In this document: in pieces, positions 17,681 through 25,978 of the stretch | Numbering within the stretch: position 1 is the stretch's first letter | Layout of the letters: each line of letters opens with the position of its first letter | From: Allomesorhizobium sp043769475 | Lineage (GTDB): Bacteria; Pseudomonadota; Alphaproteobacteria; Rhizobiales; Rhizobiaceae | Length of the DNA: 64,000 nt | Assembly (NCBI RefSeq): GCF_043769475.1 | Contig: NZ_CP171729.1 | Coordinates: 3,720,001-3,784,000, forward strand | Direction of reading: 5' to 3' | Program-made: the position numbers and the translations under genes | The notes under the pieces: model-generated | What the model was told of the DNA's origin: nothing | The model's input: only the letters and a program-made list of their open reading frames with translations | Databases searched by the model: none

Positions 17681-18166
17681 ATGGACAGAGCCGCAAGGGC
17701 TGTCGAACAATGGCAAAAAGAACGTCCGGACCTCGACGTCCGTCCGATGTCGGTACTGGGGCGATTGAAAGAAGCGGCCTCGCTGATCTCTCGCGACCGG
17801 CTCAATCCCCTGTTTGGCCGGTTCGGCCTGCAGGCGGGCGAATTCGATGTGCTGGCGACGCTACGGCGTTCCGGCGCGCCTCATGCGCTGACGCCGACAG
17901 CACTTTACGAGGCGACCATGGTGACGTCCGGGGCGATGACCAACCGGCTCGACCGGTTAGAGAAAGCGGGGCTGATTGCACGCGGCCCGCACCCGGAAGA
18001 CCGGCGTGGCGTGATCGTGCAACTGACGGAGAAAGGCCGCGCGCTGATTGACGAAGCAGTCACCGCGCATGTCGAAAATGAGCATCAGGTGCTGGCCGGG
18101 TTGACGCGCGCGGAGCAGGATCGGCTGGCGGAACTGCTGGAAAAGTTGATCAGGAGCGTGGGTTAG
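17681..18166 (+). CDS. MarR-family transcriptional regulator
   Basis: A 161-residue winged-helix regulator. The helix-turn-helix is at about residues 68-90 (LTPTALYEATMVTSGAMTNRL) and the wing has the family motif GLIARGPHPEDRRGVIVQLTEKG. Dimerisation helices lie at both ends. MarR proteins usually repress a neighbouring operon and are released by small aromatic ligands or oxidants. The divergent EamA transporter and the palindrome at 17650 suggest it controls both genes; the ligand cannot be told from sequence. Confidence 0.9.
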   Translation: MDRAARAVEQWQKERPDLDVRPMSVLGRLKEAASLISRDRLNPLFGRFGLQAGEFDVLATLRRSGAPHALTPTALYEATMVTSGAMTNRLDRLEKAGLIARGPHPEDRRGVIVQLTEKGRALIDEAVTAHVENEHQVLAGLTRAEQDRLAELLEKLIRSVG

Positions 18167-18210
18167 AGTTTTTTCGGCTCGGTCTGCGCAGCCCCTCACC
18201 TGCCTGCCGG

Positions 18211-18293
18211 CATCCTCTCCCCGTAAGGACGGGGAGAGGATGACAAGCGGTAACGCTGGCGACTCCCTCTCCCCGTTCTTCACGGGGAGAGGG
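18211..18293. repeat. Pair of related palindromic hairpins in a convergent gap
   Basis: CATCCTCTCCCCGT / ACGGGGAGAGGATG (18211-18224, 18229-18242) and CCCTCTCCCCGT / ACGGGGAGAGGG (18265-18276, 18282-18293) are two perfect inverted repeats sharing the core CTCTCCCCGT. They fill the gap between two converging genes and may act as a bidirectional terminator or be dispersed rhizobial repeat units. Confidence 0.65.
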
Positions 18294-18351
18294 TAAGGGT
18301 GAGGGGGCAGCTCAAACCAACCAGAAACGCTCCAGGCTCCGAGACCGCCGC

Positions 18352-18777
18352 TCAGTTCCGGTCCTCAGGGAAAACCGGGATCGGCATGAATTCGACGCCG
18401 TCCTCGATCAGGCCGCGCGCCTCCTCGGTGGTGGCTTCACCGTAGATGCCGCGCGGATCGGTCTCGCCGAAATGGATCTTGCGCGCTTCCTCGGCGAATT
18501 TGTCGCCTACATAGTCGGCGTTTTCGCGCATTTTTTCCGACAGCGCCTTCCACTGCGCCATCGCCTGCTTCTGCGCCTCGCCCATGGCAAGCGCGATCTT
18601 TTCCTGCTTGCGGCCGGTGGAGACGGCGGGCGCCATCAAGGCCTTCTCGACGTTGTGCGAGCCGCAGGCCGGGCATTCGACGAAACCGCGTTTTTTCTGC
18701 GTCTCGAAATCGTCATTGTTGCGGAACCACGCATCGAAGCCGTGCTCGTGCTCGCATTCGAGCGAAAACCGTATCAC
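18352..18777 (-). CDS. DUF1178 protein
   Basis: A 141-residue protein starting MIRFSLECEHEHGFDAWFRN. A zinc-ribbon-like C-x2-C pair occurs in VECPACGSHNVEKALMAPAV (about residues 38-41), with the earlier C8 and H10/H12. The C-terminus has GETDPRGIYGEATTEEARGLIEDGVEFMPIP, a conserved DUF1178 block. Function is unknown. Its start overlaps the 3' end of the nitrilase-family gene by four bases, so the two are translationally coupled in the order grxC, nitrilase, DUF1178, a common alphaproteobacterial set. Confidence 0.88.
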   Translation of the reverse strand: MIRFSLECEHEHGFDAWFRNNDDFETQKKRGFVECPACGSHNVEKALMAPAVSTGRKQEKIALAMGEAQKQAMAQWKALSEKMRENADYVGDKFAEEARKIHFGETDPRGIYGEATTEEARGLIEDGVEFMPIPVFPEDRN

Positions 18778-19640
18778 GACGCCGCTCCCTTGAGCGCGGC
18801 CTCGGGCAGCCCGGCCTGGGCGATGCCGAATTCGCGCGCGTTCTTCAGATTGGGTATTTTCTTGCGGGCGGCAGCCGAAAGCGCGGTGTCGATCTCGGCC
18901 ACGATGACGGCGGGCTTGTCATGCGCGGCTTCGGCCAGCACGCGGCCCCACGGGTCGACGATCAGCGAATGGCCGTAGGTCTCGCGGCCGTCCTCATGCA
19001 GGCCGCCCTGCGCGGCGGCGATTACGAAGGCGCCGTTCTCGATGGCGCGGGCGCGCAGCAGCACATGCCAGTGCGCCTCGCCGGTCTGCCGCGTGAAGGC
19101 TGCAGGGACGGTCAGCACATCGGCGCCGGCGAGCGCCTCGGCGCGGAACAGTTGCGGAAAGCGCAGATCGTAGCAGATGGCGAAGCCGAGCCGCGCAAAG
19201 GGCAGGTCGGCGACGACGCCTTCGCGGCCCGGCTCATAGGCGGCGGATTCGCGCCAGCTTTCGCCATTGTCGAGATCGACGTCGAACATGTGGATCTTGT
19301 CGTAGGCCGTGACGAGCGCGCCGTCCGGCGCAAACAGCAGCGCGCGGTTGGCGAGCTTGCCGTCGGCGCGCAGGATCGCGGTCGAGCCTATGTGCAGGAA
19401 GACGCCGAGTTCGGCCGCGAGCCGTGCGGATGCAGCGGCGATCGGGTCGCGGTCCTGCGTCGTGAACAGCGCATTGCGCGCCTCCCGGTCGCGCACGATA
19501 GCGCCGGTCATCTCGGGCGTCTGGATGTAGGTCGCGCCTTGCGAGGCCGCGTCGCGCACCAGCGCCTCCAGGTCTATGGCGTTGCGCTGCGGATCGGTGC
19601 CGGAGCGCATCTGGATCGCGGCGGCCTTGAACATGCTCAT
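18774..19640 (-). CDS. Carbon-nitrogen hydrolase (nitrilase superfamily, Nit-like)
   Basis: A 288-residue protein starting MSMFKAAAIQMRSGTDPQRN. The catalytic triad of the superfamily is visible: E43 (TPEMT), K115 (YDKIHMFDVD) and C156 (LGFAICYDLRFPQLFR). The closest group by motif is the Nit1/Nit2-type amidases, which include the deaminated-glutathione amidase; that specificity is an inference from context with glutaredoxin and from motif style. It lies 11 bp downstream of grxC and overlaps the DUF1178 gene by four bases, forming one operon. A longer upstream frame is not used because the conserved N-terminus begins at 19640. Confidence 0.88.
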   Translation of the reverse strand: MSMFKAAAIQMRSGTDPQRNAIDLEALVRDAASQGATYIQTPEMTGAIVRDREARNALFTTQDRDPIAAASARLAAELGVFLHIGSTAILRADGKLANRALLFAPDGALVTAYDKIHMFDVDLDNGESWRESAAYEPGREGVVADLPFARLGFAICYDLRFPQLFRAEALAGADVLTVPAAFTRQTGEAHWHVLLRARAIENGAFVIAAAQGGLHEDGRETYGHSLIVDPWGRVLAEAAHDKPAVIVAEIDTALSAAARKKIPNLKNAREFGIAQAGLPEAALKGAAS

Positions 19641-19651
19641 AATGCTGGTTC

Positions 19652-19921
19652 CTACTTCAAGGCGCCGGTGGCGAGCAGACCGTCGAGGCGGCCCTGCGCA
19701 TCGAGCGCGTGCAGATCGTCGGAGCCGCCGACATGCACGTCGCCGACGAAAATTTGCGGGAAGGTCGAACCGCCATTGGCGCGCTCGATCATCTCGCGGC
19801 GCAGTTCGGGCGAGAACGAGGCGTCGTGCTCGGTGTAGGCCACGCCCTTCTTGTCGAGCAGCCGTTTGGCCGCCGAGCAGTAGCCGCACATCATGCGGGT
19901 ATAGATCGTCACATCAACCAT
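19652..19921 (-). CDS. grxC: Glutaredoxin 3
   Basis: An 89-residue dithiol glutaredoxin with the redox motif CGYC at residues 12-15 (YTRMMCGYCSAAKRLL). The glutathione-binding TFPQIFVGDVHVGGSDDL region lies near residues 53-70, including the cis-proline of TFPQIF. It reduces disulfides using glutathione. It is first in the operon with the nitrilase-family and DUF1178 genes and lies just downstream of comF on the same strand. Length is typical. Confidence 0.95.
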   Translation of the reverse strand: MVDVTIYTRMMCGYCSAAKRLLDKKGVAYTEHDASFSPELRREMIERANGGSTFPQIFVGDVHVGGSDDLHALDAQGRLDGLLATGALK

Positions 19922-19943
19922 GATCGGTCCTGTTGGCTGAAAC

Positions 19944-20753
19944 TTATATAGTCTGCGCTTCGCCGGGCTGAAAGTCCCCCGGCAGGACGCGCGCGAAGGT
20001 CAGCACGTCGACAGCTTTGGCGCCGCTTTTCCTGAGCGCGCGGGCAACGGCCGAGACCGTCGCGCCGGTGGTGTAGACATCGTCGACGACCAGCACGCGC
20101 CTGCCGCGAACCGCGATGTCGGACGCCGGCGGCACGCCGAAGGCGGCGCGGACATTGTCCTCGCGCTCCTGCCGAGGCAGCCCGACCTGCTGGCGCGTGC
20201 GCTTGACGCGCCTGACCGCGTCCGGTTCGAAGGGCAGGCCGGACATCGCCGCGACCGTGCGGGCGAGTTCGGCCGACTGGTTGAAGCGTCGCTCGAGGAA
20301 GCGCCGCCAGTGCAACGGTACCGGCACGACGACATCGGCGTCAGCCAGGAGTTCGGCACCGGCCCTCAGCATCCAGCGCGCCATCCACGGCGCAAGATCT
20401 GTCCTGTCGTGGTATTTCAGGCCCTGCACCATCTGCCGCGCCACGCCGGAATATGCGACCGCCGCCCTCGCCCGCGCGAAAGGCGGCGGGCTGACGATAG
20501 CCTCGGCCGACAGGAAGCCTTCGCCCATATCCTGCGAGAACGGCGTACCCATCACCGCGCACCACGGCTTTTCCAGGAATTTGAGCCTCGGCCAGCATGC
20601 GGCGCACAGCGCGCCCGGCTGCGAGACATGGCGGCGGCAGCCGGCGCAGACCGGCGGAAACAATATTTGCGCCGGCCATCTCATGGCGGCCAGGGCAAGC
20701 GACTTGATCTGCGGCATCGGATCGGTCACGAGGTTGCTGCGTTGACCGACCAT
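19944..20753 (-). CDS. ComF-family phosphoribosyltransferase-like protein
   Basis: A 269-residue protein. The N-terminus carries a four-cysteine zinc-binding element (PVCAGC...GALCAACWPRL). The C-terminal half is a type I phosphoribosyltransferase fold with the PRPP motif RVLVVDDVYTTGATVSAVARAL, and KRTRQQVGLPRQEREDNVRAAF is characteristic of ComF. ComF proteins are linked to DNA uptake in transformable species, but the role in rhizobia is undefined. The gene is divergent from a methyltransferase gene, the usual arrangement with the comF-grxC block in this order. Confidence 0.9.
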   Translation of the reverse strand: MVGQRSNLVTDPMPQIKSLALAAMRWPAQILFPPVCAGCRRHVSQPGALCAACWPRLKFLEKPWCAVMGTPFSQDMGEGFLSAEAIVSPPPFARARAAVAYSGVARQMVQGLKYHDRTDLAPWMARWMLRAGAELLADADVVVPVPLHWRRFLERRFNQSAELARTVAAMSGLPFEPDAVRRVKRTRQQVGLPRQEREDNVRAAFGVPPASDIAVRGRRVLVVDDVYTTGATVSAVARALRKSGAKAVDVLTFARVLPGDFQPGEAQTI

Positions 20754-20813
20754 AGCAGAAGTGCTGGGAGGCGCAGCCGTCTTCCGCGAACCCGCCGGAA
20801 AGGATTTCGCCCG

Positions 20814-21686
20814 TTGCAGAAGCTGTTCGACACGGAACTTTCGATCGCGCGCAAGCGCCGGGCGCTGGCGCAGGCGGTTCCGGGCGCGGATTTCCTGATG
20901 GAACGCGTGGCGGAAGACCTTGGCGAACGCCTTTCGGCCGTCGAGCGGCGTTTCGGCAAGGCGGCTGCGCTCTACTGCGTGACGCCGGCCGCGCGCGATG
21001 CGGTGCTAGCCAGCGGCAAGGCGGACGAGGTGATCCGGATCGAGGCGGACGTGGCGTTCCTTGCCGGCGGGCCAGGCATCGTGGCCGCGCCCGAACATCT
21101 GCCGCTGGAACCCGGCAGCATCGACCTAGCTGTCTCGCTGCTGGCGCTGCACGAGGCCAACGACATTCCCGGAATGCTGGTGCAAATCCGGCGCGCGCTG
21201 AGGCCCGATGGCCTCTTTCTCGGCTGCATGGCCGGGGCGGCGACGCTTTTTGAACTGCGCGACGCGCTGCTCGCTGCCGAGGTCGAACTTCACGGCGGCG
21301 CAAGCCCGCGGGTAATCCCGTTCACCGACGTGCGGGATGCAGGGGCGCTGCTGCAGCGCGCCGGCTTCGCGCTTCCGGTCGCCGATGTCGAGACGGTGAC
21401 GGTGCGCTACGACAATTTGTTCGGGCTGATGACGGACCTGCGCGCCATGGGCGCGGCCAGCGCGCTGGAGGCGCGCTCGCGGAAGCCGGCGACGCGGACG
21501 CTGTTTGCCCGCGCGGCGCAAATCTACGCGGAGCGCCATTCCGATGCGGACGGGCGGATCAGGGCGACGTTTTCGCTTGTCTGGATGTCGGGCTGGACGC
21601 CTGATCCCTCGCAGCAGAAGCCGCTGAAGCCGGGTTCGGCGCAGGTTTCGCTGGCAAGGATACTGGGCGATGAGAAGGGGCGGTGA
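20814..21686 (+). CDS. SAM-dependent methyltransferase (BioC / NDUFAF5-like)
   Basis: A 290-residue protein from a TTG start at 20814, preceded by GGAAAGGA. The N-terminus LQKLFDTELSIARKRRALAQ resembles the family pattern of rhizobial genes divergent from comF. The fold shows AALYCVTPAARDAVLASG instead of a strong glycine-rich motif, then SIDLAVSLLALHEANDIPGML and RRALRPDGLFLGCMAGAATL. The C-terminus FSLVWMSGWTPDPSQQKPL matches the NDUFAF5-like group, which in eukaryotes modifies a complex I subunit. The weak SAM loop leaves the activity uncertain. Confidence 0.78.
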   Translation: MQKLFDTELSIARKRRALAQAVPGADFLMERVAEDLGERLSAVERRFGKAAALYCVTPAARDAVLASGKADEVIRIEADVAFLAGGPGIVAAPEHLPLEPGSIDLAVSLLALHEANDIPGMLVQIRRALRPDGLFLGCMAGAATLFELRDALLAAEVELHGGASPRVIPFTDVRDAGALLQRAGFALPVADVETVTVRYDNLFGLMTDLRAMGAASALEARSRKPATRTLFARAAQIYAERHSDADGRIRATFSLVWMSGWTPDPSQQKPLKPGSAQVSLARILGDEKGR

Positions 21687-21727
21687 CCGGCCGCCTGCGC
21701 GGCTTTCAACGATCGGAGCCGTCGGCC

Positions 21728-21907
21728 TTACTGTGAAAAGACGTTGACAAGCTTGTTGCTGTTGTCGTTCCAGAGCACTCCCAGCACGTCGGAGAAGCCG
21801 CCGACGCCGCCGAAGATCGCCACCGCTATAAGCGTCGCGATGAGACCGTATTCGATCGCCGTCGCCGCCGAGTCGTCATTGAGAAATCGCCGGATCAATG
21901 GTCGCAT
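21728..21907 (-). CDS. Flp-family type IVb pilin subunit
   Basis: A short gene encoding 59 residues: MRPLIRRFLNDDSAATAIEY, then GLIATLIAVAIFGGVGGFSD and a hydrophilic tail. The ATAIEYGLIA motif with Glu at the fifth position of the mature N-terminal helix is diagnostic of Flp pilins processed by CpaA prepilin peptidase and assembled by the Tad apparatus. An AAAGGAAG ribosome binding site precedes the ATG at 21907. No other tad or cpa gene is in the window, so this is an isolated pilin gene. The identification is confident despite the small size. Confidence 0.86.
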   Translation of the reverse strand: MRPLIRRFLNDDSAATAIEYGLIATLIAVAIFGGVGGFSDVLGVLWNDNSNKLVNVFSQ

Positions 21908-22000
21908 AGGTCGAACTTCCTTTGCGCTTTACCCTACCGTCAACGTGTTAAGAAAGGTTAACGCCGCAGGCTTAACGGGCGGTGAAGCAGAGAAGCCGAC

Positions 22001-22255
22001 TCAGCAATCGCCGCTGCGCGCGCCGTCGGAGTGGATGACGCAAACCGCGTCCGGAGACGACTGCAGGACACTCCTGCGGATCGTGTAGGTTTCGCCGCGC
22101 CCAATGCTGCCTGTGCTCATCAGGTCGATGTCGCCCGCCAGCCTGTCGGAGTTCCGGCCTTCGAGCAGCGGAACCGCGATGAGCGCCAGCGCCACTGCTG
22201 CCGAGCCGAACAGCAGCGTGATGCGCAGAGCGCCCCATTCACTTGCGGAGTCCAT
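22001..22255 (-). CDS. Small single-pass membrane protein, unknown function
   Basis: An 84-residue protein with a membrane helix at about residues 10-32 (LRITLLFGSAAVALALIAVPLL). A polar C-terminal tail contains two cysteines (AVCVIHSDGARSGDC). The tail could be periplasmic. It lies 93 bp upstream of the Flp pilin gene on the same strand and may belong with it. I do not recognise a family. The start has an ATG and a purine-rich GGGAG upstream. Confidence 0.6.
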   Translation of the reverse strand: MDSASEWGALRITLLFGSAAVALALIAVPLLEGRNSDRLAGDIDLMSTGSIGRGETYTIRRSVLQSSPDAVCVIHSDGARSGDC

Positions 22256-22345
22256 GCTTATTCTCCCTTGGCCATCGGATATCTGTCGACGCTTCCTTCA
22301 ATTTTTCATGGTTGGATAAACGTTCCATTAACGCTGAATGGGCGG

Positions 22346-23536
22346 TCAGCTCGAGGGAGCAAGGTGCGGCAAGGCCCTGGTCTTGCCGCTCAACGCGGCC
22401 CCAAGCGGCAGAATTCCCGGCAGCAGGGCGACCAGCGGGCCCATCGCAAGCGCGCCAGCCGGATTGAGCGCAATCGTCGCGAAGGCTGCGGCGGCATGGA
22501 TGCGCGTCGCGAACTGCCGGCGCCATGCGGCGGTGTAGAGCCTGCCGGACTTCTCGCGCGCCGTCCCGTCATATGCATCGAAGCGCGCGAGCGTTGAGGC
22601 CAGCAGCCAAGCCGACTGCAGGGCCATGGAAATGCCCTCGGCGACGATCGGGTGCGATTCGCCCGCGCTGTTGCCGACGCGGAAAATATCGTCTGCGTAG
22701 CACGGGCGGATGCCCGGCCGGATCGGCCCTGCGGCAAGCCACCGCCCGTCGAGGGAAGCCGATGCCAACGCCCCGCGCACGCCGCGGCACGAGGCCAGTA
22801 TATGGCGGTGAACCGCCTCGGCGGCCGAAACGCCGCCATAAAGCCGGCGGAACTCGGCCAGCTTGTCGCGCCGGACGCAACAGGACAGCGACAACCGGCC
22901 ATGGTCTGCCATGATCATGCCGCCATAGCCGCCCGGAAAGACCAGCAAGGGCATCAGGTCGGTGGGAAGGGCCGAATTCACAAAATGCGCCTTGAAGCCG
23001 AGAAGGTCGGACGGGCGGGCGCTCTTCGGCAACTGGCTGGGCAGGCTTCCCTGCTCCCACGATCCGTGGGCGGCTATGACGACCGGCGCGCACAGCCTCA
23101 ACTCGCGGTCTCGCGATGCGATACGGACGATGCTGCGATTTCCGTCGGTGGCGATGTCCGTTGCGCGGTACGGCTGGAAGACTTCCGCCCCGGCACGGCG
23201 CGCAGCGTCCAGAAACATCCCGTCCAGAATATCACGGCCCAGCGCCCGGCCGTAACCGCCATTTCCGGCAGGCGGCATTGCTGCCGTCACGCACCGTTCG
23301 CCGACGAAAAGCGCGATGCGCCGGATTTCCGGCCCGGCTTCTTTCCGCCAGGCATCGCCGATGTCCAATTCGTCGAGGAGGGCGATGTTGGTCGCCGAGA
23401 TGAATTCGCCGCACACCTTTCGGCGCGGGAATTGCGCCTTTTCGACGATGGCGACGCGGCGGCCCTGCCGCGCGAGCGCCAGCGCGATGCAGGCGCCCGC
23501 CGGACCCGCCCCTATGACGACGGCGTCGTGAGTCAT
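22346..23536 (-). CDS. FAD-dependent oxidoreductase of the type III PKS cluster
   Basis: A 396-residue flavoprotein of the geranylgeranyl reductase / aromatic hydroxylase type. The Rossmann motif GAGPAG is at residues 9-14, followed by the family CGEFIS motif at 42-47. A second FAD motif follows near residue 270-285 (FRVGNSAGESHPIVAEGISMALQSA). It probably hydroxylates, oxidises or reduces the product of the neighbouring type III polyketide synthase. Its start overlaps the methyltransferase stop by four bases, so the three genes form one operon. The substrate is unknown. Confidence 0.86.
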   Translation of the reverse strand: MTHDAVVIGAGPAGACIALALARQGRRVAIVEKAQFPRRKVCGEFISATNIALLDELDIGDAWRKEAGPEIRRIALFVGERCVTAAMPPAGNGGYGRALGRDILDGMFLDAARRAGAEVFQPYRATDIATDGNRSIVRIASRDRELRLCAPVVIAAHGSWEQGSLPSQLPKSARPSDLLGFKAHFVNSALPTDLMPLLVFPGGYGGMIMADHGRLSLSCCVRRDKLAEFRRLYGGVSAAEAVHRHILASCRGVRGALASASLDGRWLAAGPIRPGIRPCYADDIFRVGNSAGESHPIVAEGISMALQSAWLLASTLARFDAYDGTAREKSGRLYTAAWRRQFATRIHAAAAFATIALNPAGALAMGPLVALLPGILPLGAALSGKTRALPHLAPSS

Positions 23537-24243
23537 GCGCCCTCCGACACCGCCCGCGTCGCGGCGAAGACATGCGTGAACAGGCCCGCGGCGCGTTCCT
23601 CCAGACGGTCGCGCTCCGCCGGCCAGAGCGCGGAGAGTTCAAGGCCGCGAAAGCCGGCGCGCACGCTTGCCGGTGCATCGTGGCGGGTGACGGCGCCGGC
23701 GCCGGCCGCCCAGAGCAGGCGGGAGGCAGTGAGCGCAAATCCGCTGCGGCGCGGCTCGGCCGCGACGAAGACAGGCGTCAGCGGCCGCAGCGCCAAAAAC
23801 AGGCGGGCGAGATCGGCATCGGCGAAATGGTGCAGGAAGAGATTGGCGGCGACGGCGTCGAAACGGGCGGCGCCGGCCACGCTGAGCCAGTCGAAAACGT
23901 CGGCGGCGACTGCCTCGACACGCCAGCCGAGCTTTCCGAATGCGGCGCGCCGTTCCGGCGTGACCAGATCGGCGCGGTCGAGCAGGGTCAGGTCCACGCC
24001 GGGCCAGCGCTTTGCAAGCCGGCGCGCGACGCCGAGCATGAACACGCCGTCGCCGGCTCCGATTTCGAGGATGCGGTGCGGCGGCCGGACGCGATCGGCG
24101 AGCAGGCGCGTCATGATCGTCTGCTGGAACATCAGGGCGTTGACGCGGACGAGATCGCGACGCGCAGCGACGGCGAGCGGATCGGCCTCGCACAGCCCGT
24201 CCAGGATTTCCGGCTCCACCAGGCGATGCGCGAGGCCGGGCAT
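23533..24243 (-). CDS. SAM methyltransferase of the type III PKS cluster
   Basis: A 236-residue class I methyltransferase. The SAM-binding motif ILEIGAGDGVFMLGVARRL is near residues 58-76, DLTLLDRADL supplies the acidic ribose-binding position, and FDAVAANLFLHHFADADLARLF follows near residue 125-147. It lies between the type III polyketide synthase (3-bp gap) and the FAD oxidoreductase (4-bp overlap). Context indicates methylation of the polyketide ring or pyrone product; that is inference. Length is normal for small-molecule methyltransferases. Confidence 0.86.
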   Translation of the reverse strand: MPGLAHRLVEPEILDGLCEADPLAVAARRDLVRVNALMFQQTIMTRLLADRVRPPHRILEIGAGDGVFMLGVARRLAKRWPGVDLTLLDRADLVTPERRAAFGKLGWRVEAVAADVFDWLSVAGAARFDAVAANLFLHHFADADLARLFLALRPLTPVFVAAEPRRSGFALTASRLLWAAGAGAVTRHDAPASVRAGFRGLELSALWPAERDRLEERAAGLFTHVFAATRAVSEGA

Positions 24244-24246
24244 GGT

Positions 24247-25347
24247 TCACCCCGCCGTCCGGAAAAGCATCGTCTCGGCGGTCAGGCCCGGCCCGAACGC
24301 CATGGCGCAGCCGAGGAGACCAGGCGCGGCGGCGCCCAGCATCCGCTCCAGAACGAACATCACGGTGGCCGACGACATATTGCCGTTCGCCCGCAGCACT
24401 TCACGCGAATCGTTCAGTGCATGCGGGTCGAGACCGAGCGCCCGCTCGGCTGCGTCCAGCACGGATCGCCCGCCGGGATGGATGGCCCAGAGGTCGATCC
24501 CGGCTGCCGGCCGCCCGCCCAGCATGTCGCCGATGCCGCCGGCGAGAATTTCATGAAGCGCTGCCGGCACCTCGCCCGACAGGTGCATGTCGAAGCCGTC
24601 GTCGTGGATGTGCCAGGTCATCAGTTCCCGGCGCGCCGGCGCGATCGCCGCATGGAAGCCTTCGATCAGCAGGCCCTTGGCTTCGGCAGTGACAAGCGAC
24701 GCGGCGCAGCCATCGCCCCACAGGCAGAAGGAGAGCAGTTTTTCCAGATCGTGCGTCTCCTTGATGTGCAGCGTGCAAATTTCGAGATTGACGACAAGGA
24801 CCCGCGCCTCTGGCTCGGAGCGCACGATGTGGCGCGCCAGCTTCAAGGCGTTGATGGCCGCGTAGCAGCCCATGAAACCGATCATGGTGCGCTCGACGGA
24901 TGACGGCAGGCCGCATCGCGCCACGACCTCGAGGTCGACGCCCGGCGCTGAAAAGCCGGTGCAGGTGGTGACGACGAGATGCGTGACGCGCGAACGGTCC
25001 TCGCCAGCCAGCAGCCGGTCGACGGCCTTCTGCGCCAGCTCCGGGGCGGCGCGCTCGAACATCTCCATCCGCTGCCCGGTTCCCGGAAACGCGCCGCGCC
25101 TGAAGACGCCGTCGAGGTCGAGCGCCGTTGCCAGCGGATCGCCGCTCGGCGCGAAGCAGGAATAGCGCCGCTCTATGCCGGCCTTGTCGGCCATGCGGTT
25201 GAAAATGGCCTGACTGCGCGGATCGGCGGCGAGAAGGGAGACCGCGAAGTCCAGGAAGAAGCGGTGCACTTCATGGTCAGGCACAGCCGTCGCGAGGCGG
25301 TTCACATAGGCGTCGGCTGGCATTGGGGTTGTTTCCGGCTGCTTCAC
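24247..25347 (-). CDS. Type III polyketide synthase (chalcone synthase family)
   Basis: A 366-residue homodimeric condensing enzyme that extends an acyl-CoA starter with malonyl-CoA, giving resorcinol or pyrone products. The catalytic triad is complete: C161 (IGFMGCYAA), H290 (LWAIHPGG) and N323 (RANGNMSS). The TTCTGFSAPGVD and GDGCAASLV stretches are family signatures. The start shown is a GTG at 25347; an ATG at 25323 (MPADAYVNRL) is an alternative. It leads a three-gene operon with a methyltransferase and an FAD oxidoreductase. The starter unit cannot be read from the sequence. Confidence 0.9.
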   Translation of the reverse strand: MKQPETTPMPADAYVNRLATAVPDHEVHRFFLDFAVSLLAADPRSQAIFNRMADKAGIERRYSCFAPSGDPLATALDLDGVFRRGAFPGTGQRMEMFERAAPELAQKAVDRLLAGEDRSRVTHLVVTTCTGFSAPGVDLEVVARCGLPSSVERTMIGFMGCYAAINALKLARHIVRSEPEARVLVVNLEICTLHIKETHDLEKLLSFCLWGDGCAASLVTAEAKGLLIEGFHAAIAPARRELMTWHIHDDGFDMHLSGEVPAALHEILAGGIGDMLGGRPAAGIDLWAIHPGGRSVLDAAERALGLDPHALNDSREVLRANGNMSSATVMFVLERMLGAAAPGLLGCAMAFGPGLTAETMLFRTAG

Positions 25348-25361
25348 GTTAGAAGTAACGT
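25346..25361. promoter_or_regulatory. Palindrome over the type III PKS start
   Basis: ACGTTAGAAGTAACGT has perfect 6-bp arms (ACGTTA, TAACGT) around GAAG and covers the GTG start of the synthase. It could be an operator, or, if translation starts at the downstream ATG, a leader element. The remaining gap to 25561 shows no gene. Confidence 0.4.
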
Positions 25362-25561
25362 TTTCGCCGGGGCGTTTAGTTCCGCGCGTGGGTTTTTAGG
25401 GAAACCGTGGAGCGCCTCGACATCTCTCTAGACCGATTCTGATTTCCTCCCGCGTCGAGGCCTGGATTCCAAAATCGGTGCAAGGCAGGGCGTTACACGC
25501 GCTCTTCCTTAAGTGGCTACCGCCACATGCGGCACAACCAAAGCCTCGCCAGTCCAGCCAG

Positions 25562-25978
25562 CTAAAGCAGGTCGATCAGGAACGGGATCAGCGGCTCGTC
25601 GGCCGGCGGCATGGGATAGTCGCGCATCTGTCGTGGGCGCACCCATTTGAGCGCCTGGCCTTCGTGCGGGTGGGGCGTGCCCCAGAAGCGCCGGCAGACG
25701 AAGAGCGGCATCAACAGGTGAAAACTGTCGTAGGAATGGCTGGCGAAGGTGAGCGGCGCAAGGCAGGCGACCTTGGTCTCGATGCCGATCTCCTCGCGGA
25801 TTTCGCGGATCACGGTCTCTTCGGGCGTCTCGCCCGGCTCGACCTTGCCGCCCGGAAACTCCCACAGGCCGGCGAGCGGCTTGCCCTCGGGGCGTTGCGC
25901 CAGCAGCACGCGTCCGTCGGCGTCGACGAGCGCGCACGCGGCAACCAGCAATATGGGCTTGCCGCCGATTTCGCTCAT
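25562..25978 (-). CDS. mutT: MutT-type Nudix hydrolase (8-oxo-dGTP diphosphatase)
   Basis: A 138-residue Nudix protein. The Nudix box spans residues 43-66 with the GxxxxxExxxxxxxREUxEExGU pattern (GGKVEPGETPEETVIREIREE). The preceding LLAQRPEGKPLAGLWEFPG is typical of MutT, which hydrolyses oxidised dGTP and prevents AT-to-CG transversions. The ATG at 25978 overlaps the stop of the upstream GNAT gene (TGATG), so the two are translationally coupled. The argJ-GNAT-mutT order is a conserved rhizobial operon. Confidence 0.9.
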   Translation of the reverse strand: MSEIGGKPILLVAACALVDADGRVLLAQRPEGKPLAGLWEFPGGKVEPGETPEETVIREIREEIGIETKVACLAPLTFASHSYDSFHLLMPLFVCRRFWGTPHPHEGQALKWVRPRQMRDYPMPPADEPLIPFLIDLL

